A stretch of DNA of 64,000 nt from Pedobacter sp. WC2423 (GTDB lineage Bacteria; Bacteroidota; Bacteroidia; Sphingobacteriales; Sphingobacteriaceae), in contig NZ_CP162005.1 in NCBI RefSeq assembly GCF_040822065.1, positions 2,480,001 through 2,544,000 on the forward strand. Reading direction: 5' to 3'. This document shows, piece by piece, positions 14,782 to 23,768 of this stretch. The translations under genes were made by a program, and so were the position numbers. The notes below the pieces were generated by a model. That model had not been told where the DNA came from and searched no databases. It saw only the letters and a list, made by a program, of their open reading frames with translations. Every line of letters starts with the position of its first letter. Position 1 is the stretch's first letter.

Positions 14782-16965
14782 TTATAGAATAAATTTTATT
14801 CCCCCATTAATGACTAATCCGTCAACAGGAGCATAAATATCTTTAAAAACCGGATCAGTTACAGAACCTGTATAAATCGTATCAAACTTAGTCTGACGTG
14901 TATCTGTCAGGTTTTCAAAATTAATGAAGATGGAAAATCTTTCCCAGAGTTTTTCAGCCATCAATCCGGCTGTCCAGTAGCTTTTACCTGTTGTCCCATC
15001 ATTTAGCCTTTGTTTACTAAAATAATAAGCTTCTGCTCCAATTTTCCACTTTTCTTCCACCTCGTACATCAGGACATGGTTTAAACGATGTTTGGAAACC
15101 AGCGGATAGACTGTTGCATGATCACCAGTTTGCTGGTTAACATCAGCCAGTGTGTACCCTACAAATAGTTTAAAGTCACTATAAGAAATTTTCACATTGG
15201 TTTCCATCCCTTTTGTATCCAGATTTCCGCTTGGCTGTATATAAGTTAAATCACCACCTGCAGTAGGCGTAAGCAAAATAGGGTTATTAATCTTCGTATA
15301 AAAAAATAGCTGATTGATACTGAACCCTATCTGGTCATCAAATAATATTGTCCGGTAATTGATATCATAATTGGCCCCGTAAGAACGTTCGGCTTTCGTA
15401 TGATTTACATCAATTGGCAATACATTTCTAAATTGAATACGTTCAGCATCTTCTGTGAATACAGTAGGAGCTTTATAACCTAATCCACCACCTAAACGGG
15501 TTGATATGTGTTCATTGATCTTCCATAAACCAGAGATCCTTGGTAAAAAGAAGAAACCATATTCATTGTGGTAATCACTCCGGATACCAGATTCCACTAT
15601 AAATTTATCTGTCAGATTCCAGGTATTCTGAACAAAGCCTCCGATGGTAGTATACTGGTAACTTCTCAGTGCAGCACTGGTGTTTTTATCCTCTTTAAAG
15701 TGATCTGAGAGGAAATTAATCCCCCCTACCCAATCTGCTTTTTTTCCTTTACGGGAATAATTCACTTCACTATAAGTAGAAAGCTGTACACCGGAAAAAA
15801 GATAATCCGGTAAACCAATACTCCTGTTATAATAACCCACAGAATTACGGAATACCAATTTTTCACGATCATTTAATTGATGATCCAATTCAAGCTGAGT
15901 GCTGTAACGCTGTGTCTTATTTTCTTCAAAATAGCTGTGCTGAGCATTACCATTGCCTTTGATATATTCGAGGTCACCACCAATACGTTTTTCGACAGTA
16001 GTATTCAGCCCGGCAGTAATTGTGGTACCCGGATTTAAATAGACAAAGAGTTTAGGATTCAACGTAAAGCGGTTAAATTCCGGTATTGCTGTTAAGCCAG
16101 TATTCGCAGGATCATAAGCACTCCCATGATTATAAGCGGCATAAATAGTGGCACCTGCTTTTTTAAACTTCTGCGCATAAAAGCCACTGGCATCGAGTCC
16201 CAGAGCAGAAGTACCATTTAAAAGAAAGTTAAGCTGACGTTCATCAGCTGGCTTTTTAGAGACTAGATTCACAAGCCCTGCAATGGCTCCACCACCATAT
16301 AAAGTAGAAGATGAACCTTTAATAACTTCAACACGCTGTAAATCCAGCGGTGCAATCTGCAACAATCCTAATCCGCCAGAAAATCCCGCATATAGCGGAA
16401 AACCGTCCCTGATAATTTGAGTATATTTTCCATCAAGTCCCTGAATACGGATACTTGCATTCCCACTTGTAGCAGAAGTTTGCTGTGCCTGAATTCCTGT
16501 GCTCTCGGCAAGCAGCATACGAATATCACCAGGTTTCATATTTCCCTTTTCATCTAGTTCCTCTCCTGCAATAACTTCTATCCGTGTAGGAATATTTTCG
16601 ATAGTTCTCCCACTTCTGGTCGCAGAAACCACGACTTCATCTAATTCTTCGTCTTTCTCCGCAGACTCCAATGCAATCTGCATGGGTGCAATCTGTGCTA
16701 ATGGAAATGATAAAGTGTCAGTTCTGGTTTTAAAACCGACAGAACTAAACTGGACTAACTGTTTACCAGGCGGAATAGGAGTTAAAAAGATAAATCCATC
16801 ATTTCCAGACAAAAGACGAATGCCTGTACCTACAATTTTCACCGTAACCCCGGGAATGACCTGATTAGTTTTCGCGTCCTTAATGATTGCTTTAAATATA
16901 GATTGACCATAAGCTGCTCCCGTAAAAAACAGTACAGCTATAAGCACAGTTAATTTTTTCATCAT
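14782..16965 (-). CDS. TonB-dependent receptor of the metal-efflux operon
   Basis: The 727-residue protein begins with a signal peptide (MMKKLTVLIAVLFFTGAAYGQ; Met 2 is an equally good start). A carboxypeptidase-regulatory-like beta domain covers roughly residues 25-110 ('IPGVTVKIVGTGIRLLSGNDG'). Then come the plug ('LDEVVVSATRSGRTIENIP', 'SIRIQGLDGKYTQIIRDG', 'KGSSSTLYGGGAIAGLVN') and a barrel ending in the aromatic-poor KFIL. It is an energised outer-membrane importer. Being last in the operon with the small Cys-rich protein and the CzcA/CzcB efflux genes suggests a role in metal or metallophore handling, but the ligand is not visible in the sequence. Confidence 0.88.
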   Translation of the reverse strand: MMKKLTVLIAVLFFTGAAYGQSIFKAIIKDAKTNQVIPGVTVKIVGTGIRLLSGNDGFIFLTPIPPGKQLVQFSSVGFKTRTDTLSFPLAQIAPMQIALESAEKDEELDEVVVSATRSGRTIENIPTRIEVIAGEELDEKGNMKPGDIRMLLAESTGIQAQQTSATSGNASIRIQGLDGKYTQIIRDGFPLYAGFSGGLGLLQIAPLDLQRVEVIKGSSSTLYGGGAIAGLVNLVSKKPADERQLNFLLNGTSALGLDASGFYAQKFKKAGATIYAAYNHGSAYDPANTGLTAIPEFNRFTLNPKLFVYLNPGTTITAGLNTTVEKRIGGDLEYIKGNGNAQHSYFEENKTQRYSTQLELDHQLNDREKLVFRNSVGYYNRSIGLPDYLFSGVQLSTYSEVNYSRKGKKADWVGGINFLSDHFKEDKNTSAALRSYQYTTIGGFVQNTWNLTDKFIVESGIRSDYHNEYGFFFLPRISGLWKINEHISTRLGGGLGYKAPTVFTEDAERIQFRNVLPIDVNHTKAERSYGANYDINYRTILFDDQIGFSINQLFFYTKINNPILLTPTAGGDLTYIQPSGNLDTKGMETNVKISYSDFKLFVGYTLADVNQQTGDHATVYPLVSKHRLNHVLMYEVEEKWKIGAEAYYFSKQRLNDGTTGKSYWTAGLMAEKLWERFSIFINFENLTDTRQTKFDTIYTGSVTDPVFKDIYAPVDGLVINGGIKFIL

Positions 16966-17022
16966 GTGTTTTATAATTAAGTAATCCCAATAAAATCAGC
17001 CTTAAATGGCTGCAATAAAGTA

Positions 17023-17373
17023 TTAACTTAATTGTGGCGGTTGCCAGATAACAGCATGAATTTGAGGAAGTTCTACAGTCAGATAAATACTATCATGTTT
17101 AACAGCTCTTAAATAGATAACAAATGTGGGTGCTAATGAATTGCTTATCGTAAATCCAACACAAGTACCACAAACATAAAATGGAGAACAATCCTTGCAA
17201 CAATCTTCATTTTTCTCTGTTTGCTGAGCTGTTTTTACAGAAATCTGCTCCGTACAATCTTCTTTCTCCACTGCGCAGCAAGGCACAATAGTTAGTGTCA
17301 GTACAATTAAGGATAAAAGCAGCGTCAGGAACTTCACCTTGTAAAAGTATTGAATTTGGTAATATGAAAACAT
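17023..17373 (-). CDS. Small secreted Cys-rich protein beside metal-efflux genes
   Basis: The 116-residue protein has a hydrophobic leader (residues about 14-32) followed by CC and a cluster of cysteines in 'NEDCCKDCSPFYVCGTCVGF', and ends with IWQPPQLS. The same CSPFxxCxxC block and the WQPPQL ending occur in the protein at 23242-23547, so the two are paralogs that bracket the efflux genes. From memory this is an uncharacterised Bacteroidota family found beside CusA/CzcA genes. The Cys cluster suggests periplasmic metal binding, which is inference. A GTG at 17337 is an alternative start that would put the leader at the very N-terminus. Confidence 0.7.
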   Translation of the reverse strand: MFSYYQIQYFYKVKFLTLLLSLIVLTLTIVPCCAVEKEDCTEQISVKTAQQTEKNEDCCKDCSPFYVCGTCVGFTISNSLAPTFVIYLRAVKHDSIYLTVELPQIHAVIWQPPQLS

Positions 17374-17505
17374 ATTATTTAAGTGTTCTGATTAATTAAC
17401 TTCCTTCATTACGCTGTATGCTCAACAAAAACGCGCGAATGTAATTGTAATTTTCACAGACAATATTGGCTATGGACACATCAGCTGTTATAAAATACTT
17501 ATCGG

Positions 17506-18705
17506 CTACTCTTCTTCACTATTTTTCATCTTTGATATCAAATCATATGCTCCTTTAGTCACCACTTTAGCACCGGTCAGATCGAAGCTTTCAGGAAGTT
17601 CAACTTCAACATATCCTGCAGCTGCCGATCCAACTGTGACCTCTAAAAGCTGAAAATGGTAATTAAGCTCAGCATTTTTTCCTTTGCGCTGCCCAGTCTC
17701 GATAAAAATATACTTCTTTCCTGCAAAATCAGCTATAGCAGACTCTGGTAAAGCATTTACCTCTTCAGTTCCGGTTTCAATCAATGCATTTAAATAAGCT
17801 CCCGGTATCAGGTTTCTGCTTTGCGTATTCGCCACACAATGAACGGTAACTGTCTTATCTTCATTAATTTCCCTACCCACCAACGTAACTGTGGCTACAC
17901 GCTCTTCAGCCTCATTTTGTAACGAAAAACGAACTTTCTGTCCTTTCTTAATTAAATCTACGTCTTTTTGAAACACCTTCAGTTCCACATGTAAATTTGC
18001 ACTGTTTACAATCTCAAACATCACATCATTCGGACTCACAAACTTGCCCGAGTTTACATTTACCTTGGTCACATAGCCATTTATTGGTGCATAAATATTA
18101 ATTGTACTCCGGATATTGGCCGGTGTTAAAGTAGCTGAATTGATATTAATCAGCATCAAACGTTTTCTTAAAGCACTTTCTCTGGATAACATCGTTTGAT
18201 ATTGGGACTTGGCTTGCTGTAGCACTTTCTGTGCATTTATATTCTGCCTCGCCAATTCCTGCTGTCTTTTATATTCAGAATCTGCCAATTCAAGCTGACT
18301 CTTATTTTCCAGATAATCCTGCTGTAACTGCACATACTCCTGATTTTGAAGTACAGCAATAACCTGCCCTTTACTTACTGTTGACCCTTGCAGCAACGGA
18401 GTAGATTTCACAATCCCACCCATTTGTGTAGTGATACTAATCAGATTTTCAGGTGGGACATCTATCGTCCCATTCACTTTCAGGACTCCGCTGATTGATT
18501 TTTTCTCTACCCTTCCCAAGGTAACACCGCTAGTTCTATATTGCGCAGCACTCAATTCCACTGTATTTGCGTCTTCCTTCACCGGAGCTTCAGTAGCAGC
18601 AGCCGTATGATCTTCTGCTACTTTTTTATTCCCGCAGGAAGCAAGGACAACCATAGCAAAAGAAAGTATATAAATAGCCTGTTTGAATTCAATTCTTGTT
18701 TTCAT
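17506..18705 (-). CDS. Periplasmic adaptor lipoprotein of an RND metal-efflux system (CzcB/CusB-like)
   Basis: The 399-residue protein has a lipoprotein signal with VVLASC and Cys24, so it is anchored to the inner membrane facing the periplasm. It has the layout of membrane-fusion proteins: a barrel-sandwich strand 'VNGTIDVPPENLISITTQMGGIV', a helical hairpin with coiled-coil pattern ('QDYLENKSQLELADSEYKRQQELARQNI'), the returning lipoyl-like part 'IYAPINGYVTKVNVNSGKFV', and a beta-barrel domain. It links the CzcA pump to the outer-membrane channel, here fused to the pump. Its stop is about 130 bases from the small Cys-rich gene, and it follows CzcA-TolC by 19 bases. Confidence 0.9.
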   Translation of the reverse strand: MKTRIEFKQAIYILSFAMVVLASCGNKKVAEDHTAAATEAPVKEDANTVELSAAQYRTSGVTLGRVEKKSISGVLKVNGTIDVPPENLISITTQMGGIVKSTPLLQGSTVSKGQVIAVLQNQEYVQLQQDYLENKSQLELADSEYKRQQELARQNINAQKVLQQAKSQYQTMLSRESALRKRLMLININSATLTPANIRSTINIYAPINGYVTKVNVNSGKFVSPNDVMFEIVNSANLHVELKVFQKDVDLIKKGQKVRFSLQNEAEERVATVTLVGREINEDKTVTVHCVANTQSRNLIPGAYLNALIETGTEEVNALPESAIADFAGKKYIFIETGQRKGKNAELNYHFQLLEVTVGSAAAGYVEVELPESFDLTGAKVVTKGAYDLISKMKNSEEE

Positions 18706-18724
18706 CCGTATATCGTTTTTTAAA

Positions 18725-21700
18725 TTATTTTAAGTCAATCAGATACTGAAGTGTATAAACCGATTGATTATATTGATTAATTGCTTGCAAATAGCTAAAC
18801 CGGATATCAGAATAAGTCCGTAAAGCCTGTGAAAATTCGAGATAGCCGATATCACCACTTTGAAAAGCAATTTGTGACTGCTTCAGTATCAGATTGACAT
18901 TTGGCAAAGCATTTTTCTCATAATAATCAACACTGTGTGAATTCTTCAGCAAATCCTGTTCGGCCTGCTTATATTGAGTTTGCAGATTAGTTTGAAATAA
19001 GCTGAACTCAGTCTGCGCAATCTGTTTCTCTATTTTAGCAGCTTTAATCCTCCCTGCAAATGGCTTATAAAATATCGGGATGGAAATACCTGCCTGTATC
19101 CCCTGAAAACGCTTACCTGCACTAAAAATCCGATCTTGTCCATTTATAGTCTGACTGCCAATAATCGACTGATTAAAATAACCTACTGTAAAATCAGGGC
19201 CTGCCTTTGCACGCTCTACCCTTAAAGATTGATCAGCGATTTCTACCTGCTGCTGTTGTAAAGCCAACAAAGAAGTATTAGCCAGACTATCAGGAGCAAT
19301 CAGATTCCAGTTCTCTTTCTTCAAATAATCACTGCTTACATCTATCATCTCCTTTGTATTCAGCAACCGTTGTAATTCAACACTATAAATTGATATATCA
19401 GCCCTATTCTTTTCCGACTGATTACGCACTTCATTCAATTGGGTTTCGGCTGTAGTACGTTCCAGCATATTTGTTTCTCCAGTCTGATAGCGCAGAGAAG
19501 ATGCTTTCAGAAAATTACTGAAGATAGAATCCTGGCTTTTATACAACTTTTGAAGCGCTTTAAAATAACTTAATTGTGCATAAATACTCTTTACCTGGCG
19601 AATAAGTGCGTTTTGTGTCACTGAAAGATTTAGCTCGCTGCTGCGGACCTGCGCATCATATAAATTACGCTGGTTTTTAATCAATCCCGGAAATGGGATA
19701 TTCTGCTGCACTGATATGTTATTATCTCTTTTGATACTATTGAACTGTCCGTACTGCAAATTCAGGTTGGTCTTCCCCAAATCAAATGCAGTACCTTGAA
19801 TGGCCTGCTGTTTACTGATTTGCAATTGAGAAGACTTGACCGACTGATTGTTAGCCAATGCAATTTCTACAGCTTGCTGCACAGTGATAACCCTGCTGTT
19901 TACCGGGCTTTGTGCCATCATTTTTGACGGCATGCAAAATAAACCAATCAGCAAAGCAACCGTTACAGTTGTAATTTCCTTTTTGCCCTTTTTGAAATTT
20001 TCGAAATAAGTATATAACACAGGTAAAACGAGTAAAGTTAAAATTGTAGAAGTTAATAAGCCTCCGATCACTACAGTAGCCAGTGGCTTTTGTACTTCGG
20101 CGCCCGCAGCAGTAGAAAGTGCCATCGGAAGAAAACCCAGTGAGGCCACTGTCGCTGTCATTAATACAGGTCTTAATCTCAGCGCTGTACCCTTCAACAC
20201 AATCTCCCTGAGATTGCTGATCCCGCTAGCTTTCAACCTGTTAAACTCAGTGATCAGCACAATCCCGTTTAACACGGCCACACCGAATAAAGCAATAAAG
20301 CCAACCCCAGCAGAGATACTGAATGGCATGCCCCGCAATAACAGCGCGAATATGCCACCTATAGCAGCCATCGGAATAGCAGAAAAAATCAAGACCGATT
20401 GTTTCACTGATCCAAAAGAGAAGTACAGCAATAATAAAATAAGCGACAATGCTACCGGGACAGCAATTGTCAAACGCTGTTTTGCCGCTTTAAGATTCTC
20501 AAACTGACCACCATAAGTAATATAATAACCCGGAGGCAATTTAATTTTCTCGTTTACCTTTTGCTCAATCTCTCCAACAACAGTGGCAATATCCTGACCA
20601 CGAACATTTAACCCAACAATGATTCTGCGTTTAGTATCCTCTCTCTGAATCTGATTTGGGCCGATCCTGAACTCGACCGAAGCCAACTGGATCAATGGAA
20701 CTTTAGTCCCGTTAGGCGCAGAAATATAGATGTTTTTCACATCATCTATCCCTTGCCTGTTTTGCTCAGATAAACGTACCACCATATCATACCTTCTTTC
20801 CCCCTCATAAACCAATCCTGCCGACTGTCCCGCAAAAGCAGAATTAATAGTCTGGTTAACGGTTTCAATATCTATTCCATAACGTGCCAGCTGATCCCTG
20901 TTGATTTTCACCACAATTTGCGGAAGACCAGTAGCTTGCTCCAGGTATAAATCTTTTGCCCCTTTAACAGTAGTCACAATTTTCCCTATTTTCTGAGAAA
21001 TAGCTGTCAGGGTCTCCAGATCATCTCCAAATATTTTAATTCCAATATCCTGTCTCACTCCCGAAATCAGTTCATTAGATCTTAGCTGAATCGGTTGGGA
21101 GAAACCGAAAGTAACCCCAGTAACCTTATCCAGTGCTGCGGCCATTTTATCAGCTAATTCCTCTCTGGATTTTGTAGTGACCCAATCCTTTTTATCCTTC
21201 AGTATAATCGTTAAATCAGTAGCTTCCATTGGCATAGGATCCGTTGGAATTTCAGCAGAACCGACTTTACCAATCACTTCTATCACTTCAGGAAACTCAT
21301 TTAATAAGATTTTTGATGCCTGATTAACCTTATCAATCGTCTGACTCAATGAACTTCCGGTCAATAAACGTGTTTCCACAGCAAAATCACCCTCTTCCAA
21401 AGTAGGAATAAACTCTCCTCCCATCCTGGTAAACAAAAAGATACTGATGACCAGTAAAACAACTGATAAAACAACAACTGTTATACGTTTACGCAAAGCA
21501 CCCGTAATTAACGGTGTATAATACTTCTGAAAGAAATCCATCATCCGGTCAGAGAAATTCTTTTTAACAACTGGCTTTTTACTCAGTAACAAAGAAGACA
21601 TCATCGGCACATAAGTCAATGACAATAAAAATGCACCCAAAATAGCAAAGGAAACAGTCTGAGCCATTGGGCCAAACATTTTACCCTCAATACCCACCAA

Positions 21701-23104
21701 TGCAAGAATCGGCAGATATACAATCAAAATAATAAGCTGTCCAAAAGCAGCGGCGCTCATCATCCGGGTAGCAGATTGTTCTACCTGCTGGTCCATTTCA
21801 TCTTGTGTCATTTTCCGGGTCAGCTGACTTGCGCCCAAAAGGTGCATTGTAGCCTCTACAATAATCACTGCCCCATCTACAATCAACCCAAAGTCGATAG
21901 CTCCTAAACTCATCAGGTTACCAGAAACCCCAAACACATTCATCAGGGAAATAGCGAATAGCATTGCCAATGGGATCACGGATGCCACTACGACACCTGC
22001 CCGGAAATTCCCCAGGAACAAGACTAATACAAAGATGACAATTAGCGCTCCCTCAATCAGATTCTTTGCCACCGTACCAATTGCACGGTCTACCAAAGCA
22101 CTTCTGTCTAAAAACGCTTCCACAACAATACCATTTGGAAGTGTTTTATTAATCCTTGCAATCTTCTCTTTGACCTTTTTAACTACATCATTGGCATTTG
22201 AGCCTTTCAGCATCATTACGATTCCGCCAACCGCCTCCCCATGACTTTTTGCCATTGTTCTGGTTAAAGCACCATAACGTATCGCATTTCCCAGCTGTAC
22301 ATTTGCGATATCACGGACTAAAACAGGAAGGCCCGAACTGGTATTCCTAACTACAATCTTATTAATATCTTCTATATTCCCAACCAATCCCTCACTACGG
22401 ATAAAATAGGCATTGGGCTTTTTATCAATATATGCCCCACCTGTATTTTGATTATTTCTTTCCAGTGCTTTAAATACATCACTGATACTTAAGTTATAAC
22501 TATTCAGTTTATTGGGATCCAAAGCGATCTCGTATTGCTTAAGTAACCCACCGAAACTGTTCACCTCAGCAATTCCAGGCGTTCCTAAAAGCTGCCTTCT
22601 GACAATCCAATCCTGAATACTTCTTAATTCCCTGGCATCATAAGTCTTTTCAAAACCCGGTTTTGCATGAATTACATATTGATAAATCTCCCCTAAACCA
22701 GTAGAGATAGGAGAAATTTCCGGATTCCCGATTCCCTGAGGTATATTATTCTTCGCTTCGGAGAGCTTTTCGTTGACCTGTTGTCTCGCCCAGTAGATGT
22801 CCACATGATCATGAAAAACGATGGTCACTACAGATAAACCAAAGCGGGAAATAGAACGTACCTGCTCGATTTCCGGAATGGTAGACATCGTTTGTTCCAC
22901 GGGAAAGGTAATTAACCGTTCTACTTCTTCTGAAGCAAGAGAAGGGCTTAAAGTGATCACCTGTACCTGGTTATTGGTAATATCCGGCACAGCATCAATA
23001 GGTAATTGTTTCAGTGAATATACCCCCCACGCAATCAGCGCCAGGGTAAACAGACCAATCACCAATTTATTGTGAATGGAAAATTTTATGAGCTTACTTA
23101 GCAT
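18725..23104 (-). CDS. Heavy-metal efflux RND permease fused to a TolC-type outer-membrane channel (CzcA-CzcC fusion)
   Basis: The 1,459-residue protein has two parts. Residues 1-1040 are an RND permease with N-terminal helix 'MLSKLIKFSIHNKLVIG' and the heavy-metal signature DFGLIVDGAVIIVE at residues 404-417, which marks the CzcA/CusA subgroup. A hydrophobic signal-like segment (TVTVALLIGLFCMPSKMMAQ, about 1043-1062) then leads into a TolC-like channel domain with the repeated 'QAVEIALANNQSVKSSQLQ' and 'QEL/QTEF' helices up to residue 1459. Separate CzcA and CzcC proteins are the rule in Proteobacteria, whereas fusions are known in Bacteroidota. How the outer-membrane part is released or inserted is not clear; cleavage after MAQ is plausible. 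The exported ion (Cu, Ag, Zn, Co or Cd) cannot be decided. Confidence 0.9.
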   Translation of the reverse strand: MLSKLIKFSIHNKLVIGLFTLALIAWGVYSLKQLPIDAVPDITNNQVQVITLSPSLASEEVERLITFPVEQTMSTIPEIEQVRSISRFGLSVVTIVFHDHVDIYWARQQVNEKLSEAKNNIPQGIGNPEISPISTGLGEIYQYVIHAKPGFEKTYDARELRSIQDWIVRRQLLGTPGIAEVNSFGGLLKQYEIALDPNKLNSYNLSISDVFKALERNNQNTGGAYIDKKPNAYFIRSEGLVGNIEDINKIVVRNTSSGLPVLVRDIANVQLGNAIRYGALTRTMAKSHGEAVGGIVMMLKGSNANDVVKKVKEKIARINKTLPNGIVVEAFLDRSALVDRAIGTVAKNLIEGALIVIFVLVLFLGNFRAGVVVASVIPLAMLFAISLMNVFGVSGNLMSLGAIDFGLIVDGAVIIVEATMHLLGASQLTRKMTQDEMDQQVEQSATRMMSAAAFGQLIILIVYLPILALVGIEGKMFGPMAQTVSFAILGAFLLSLTYVPMMSSLLLSKKPVVKKNFSDRMMDFFQKYYTPLITGALRKRITVVVLSVVLLVISIFLFTRMGGEFIPTLEEGDFAVETRLLTGSSLSQTIDKVNQASKILLNEFPEVIEVIGKVGSAEIPTDPMPMEATDLTIILKDKKDWVTTKSREELADKMAAALDKVTGVTFGFSQPIQLRSNELISGVRQDIGIKIFGDDLETLTAISQKIGKIVTTVKGAKDLYLEQATGLPQIVVKINRDQLARYGIDIETVNQTINSAFAGQSAGLVYEGERRYDMVVRLSEQNRQGIDDVKNIYISAPNGTKVPLIQLASVEFRIGPNQIQREDTKRRIIVGLNVRGQDIATVVGEIEQKVNEKIKLPPGYYITYGGQFENLKAAKQRLTIAVPVALSLILLLLYFSFGSVKQSVLIFSAIPMAAIGGIFALLLRGMPFSISAGVGFIALFGVAVLNGIVLITEFNRLKASGISNLREIVLKGTALRLRPVLMTATVASLGFLPMALSTAAGAEVQKPLATVVIGGLLTSTILTLLVLPVLYTYFENFKKGKKEITTVTVALLIGLFCMPSKMMAQSPVNSRVITVQQAVEIALANNQSVKSSQLQISKQQAIQGTAFDLGKTNLNLQYGQFNSIKRDNNISVQQNIPFPGLIKNQRNLYDAQVRSSELNLSVTQNALIRQVKSIYAQLSYFKALQKLYKSQDSIFSNFLKASSLRYQTGETNMLERTTAETQLNEVRNQSEKNRADISIYSVELQRLLNTKEMIDVSSDYLKKENWNLIAPDSLANTSLLALQQQQVEIADQSLRVERAKAGPDFTVGYFNQSIIGSQTINGQDRIFSAGKRFQGIQAGISIPIFYKPFAGRIKAAKIEKQIAQTEFSLFQTNLQTQYKQAEQDLLKNSHSVDYYEKNALPNVNLILKQSQIAFQSGDIGYLEFSQALRTYSDIRFSYLQAINQYNQSVYTLQYLIDLK

Positions 23105-23241
23105 ATCTTATTTATAATGAGATATCAAAGAATAATTCCCAAACGGAATCAGCTAATCCTTGATAAAAGCATTGATGGAATTATTAAATAATAATAATGA
23201 CCTATAGCATGCGCAAGGCACGTATAGAAAAATAAAGATGG

Positions 23242-23547
23242 TTAAGAAATCAATTGTGGTGGCTGCCAGATCGGAAGATTGACAGTAATGAACTTTCCTG
23301 TTAAATGTACCGCAAGTACAGGTAAATGTTCAGCAAAAGGAGTAGAAATTACTAAAGCATCTTTGATTACCGAAGCAGTAGCACAACAAGCACAATTACA
23401 AAAAGGGCTGCAATTATCGTTGTTTCTTTCTGAATGATGCGCCTGCTCAATTTTGGAGCTACCATTCAAACTGGCTATAGCATCTCCGCATGGCACTAAA
23501 TTAAGAGCCAGCACTAATACGATCCCTATGAATGATAATAATCTCAT
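23242..23547 (-). CDS. Small secreted Cys-rich protein, first gene of the efflux operon
   Basis: The 101-residue protein has a signal peptide (MRLLSFIGIVLVLALNLVPC), a polar stretch rich in His and Asn, the Cys cluster DNCSPFCNCACC, and ends with IWQPPQLIS. It shares CSPFxxC and WQPPQL with the protein at 17023-17373. Its position 137 bases upstream of the CzcA-TolC gene suggests it heads the operon. Its His and Cys content is consistent with a metal-binding or metal-sensing periplasmic protein, but no function is established by the sequence. Confidence 0.7.
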   Translation of the reverse strand: MRLLSFIGIVLVLALNLVPCGDAIASLNGSSKIEQAHHSERNNDNCSPFCNCACCATASVIKDALVISTPFAEHLPVLAVHLTGKFITVNLPIWQPPQLIS

Positions 23548-23644
23548 ATACTAAGACGAAGGTAATAAAGAAATCAGCTAATCACCTAATTTAATCAAAC
23601 TATGCAATCCAATTGCAGTTTCAATTAAAGCGTTAGAAAAAAAT

Positions 23645-23699
23645 CTCCTATTAAAAATAGCTGTTTTTCGCAATGAAAAACAGCTATTTTTAATAGGAG
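23645..23699 (-). terminator. Strong terminator at the end of the peptide-utilisation operon
   Basis: CTCCTATTAAAAATAGCTGT and five following bases (23645-23669) pair perfectly over 25 bp with 23675-23699 around a 5-base loop. On the minus strand the stem is followed by ATTTTTTTC, so it ends transcription from the S9 peptidase gene. Confidence 0.85.
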
Positions 23700-23768
23700 G
23701 AACAGCTATATTTAATTAAAGCCTGCTGAATAGTAAAATTACTGGTCTGCTCTTTAATTACTGATTTA

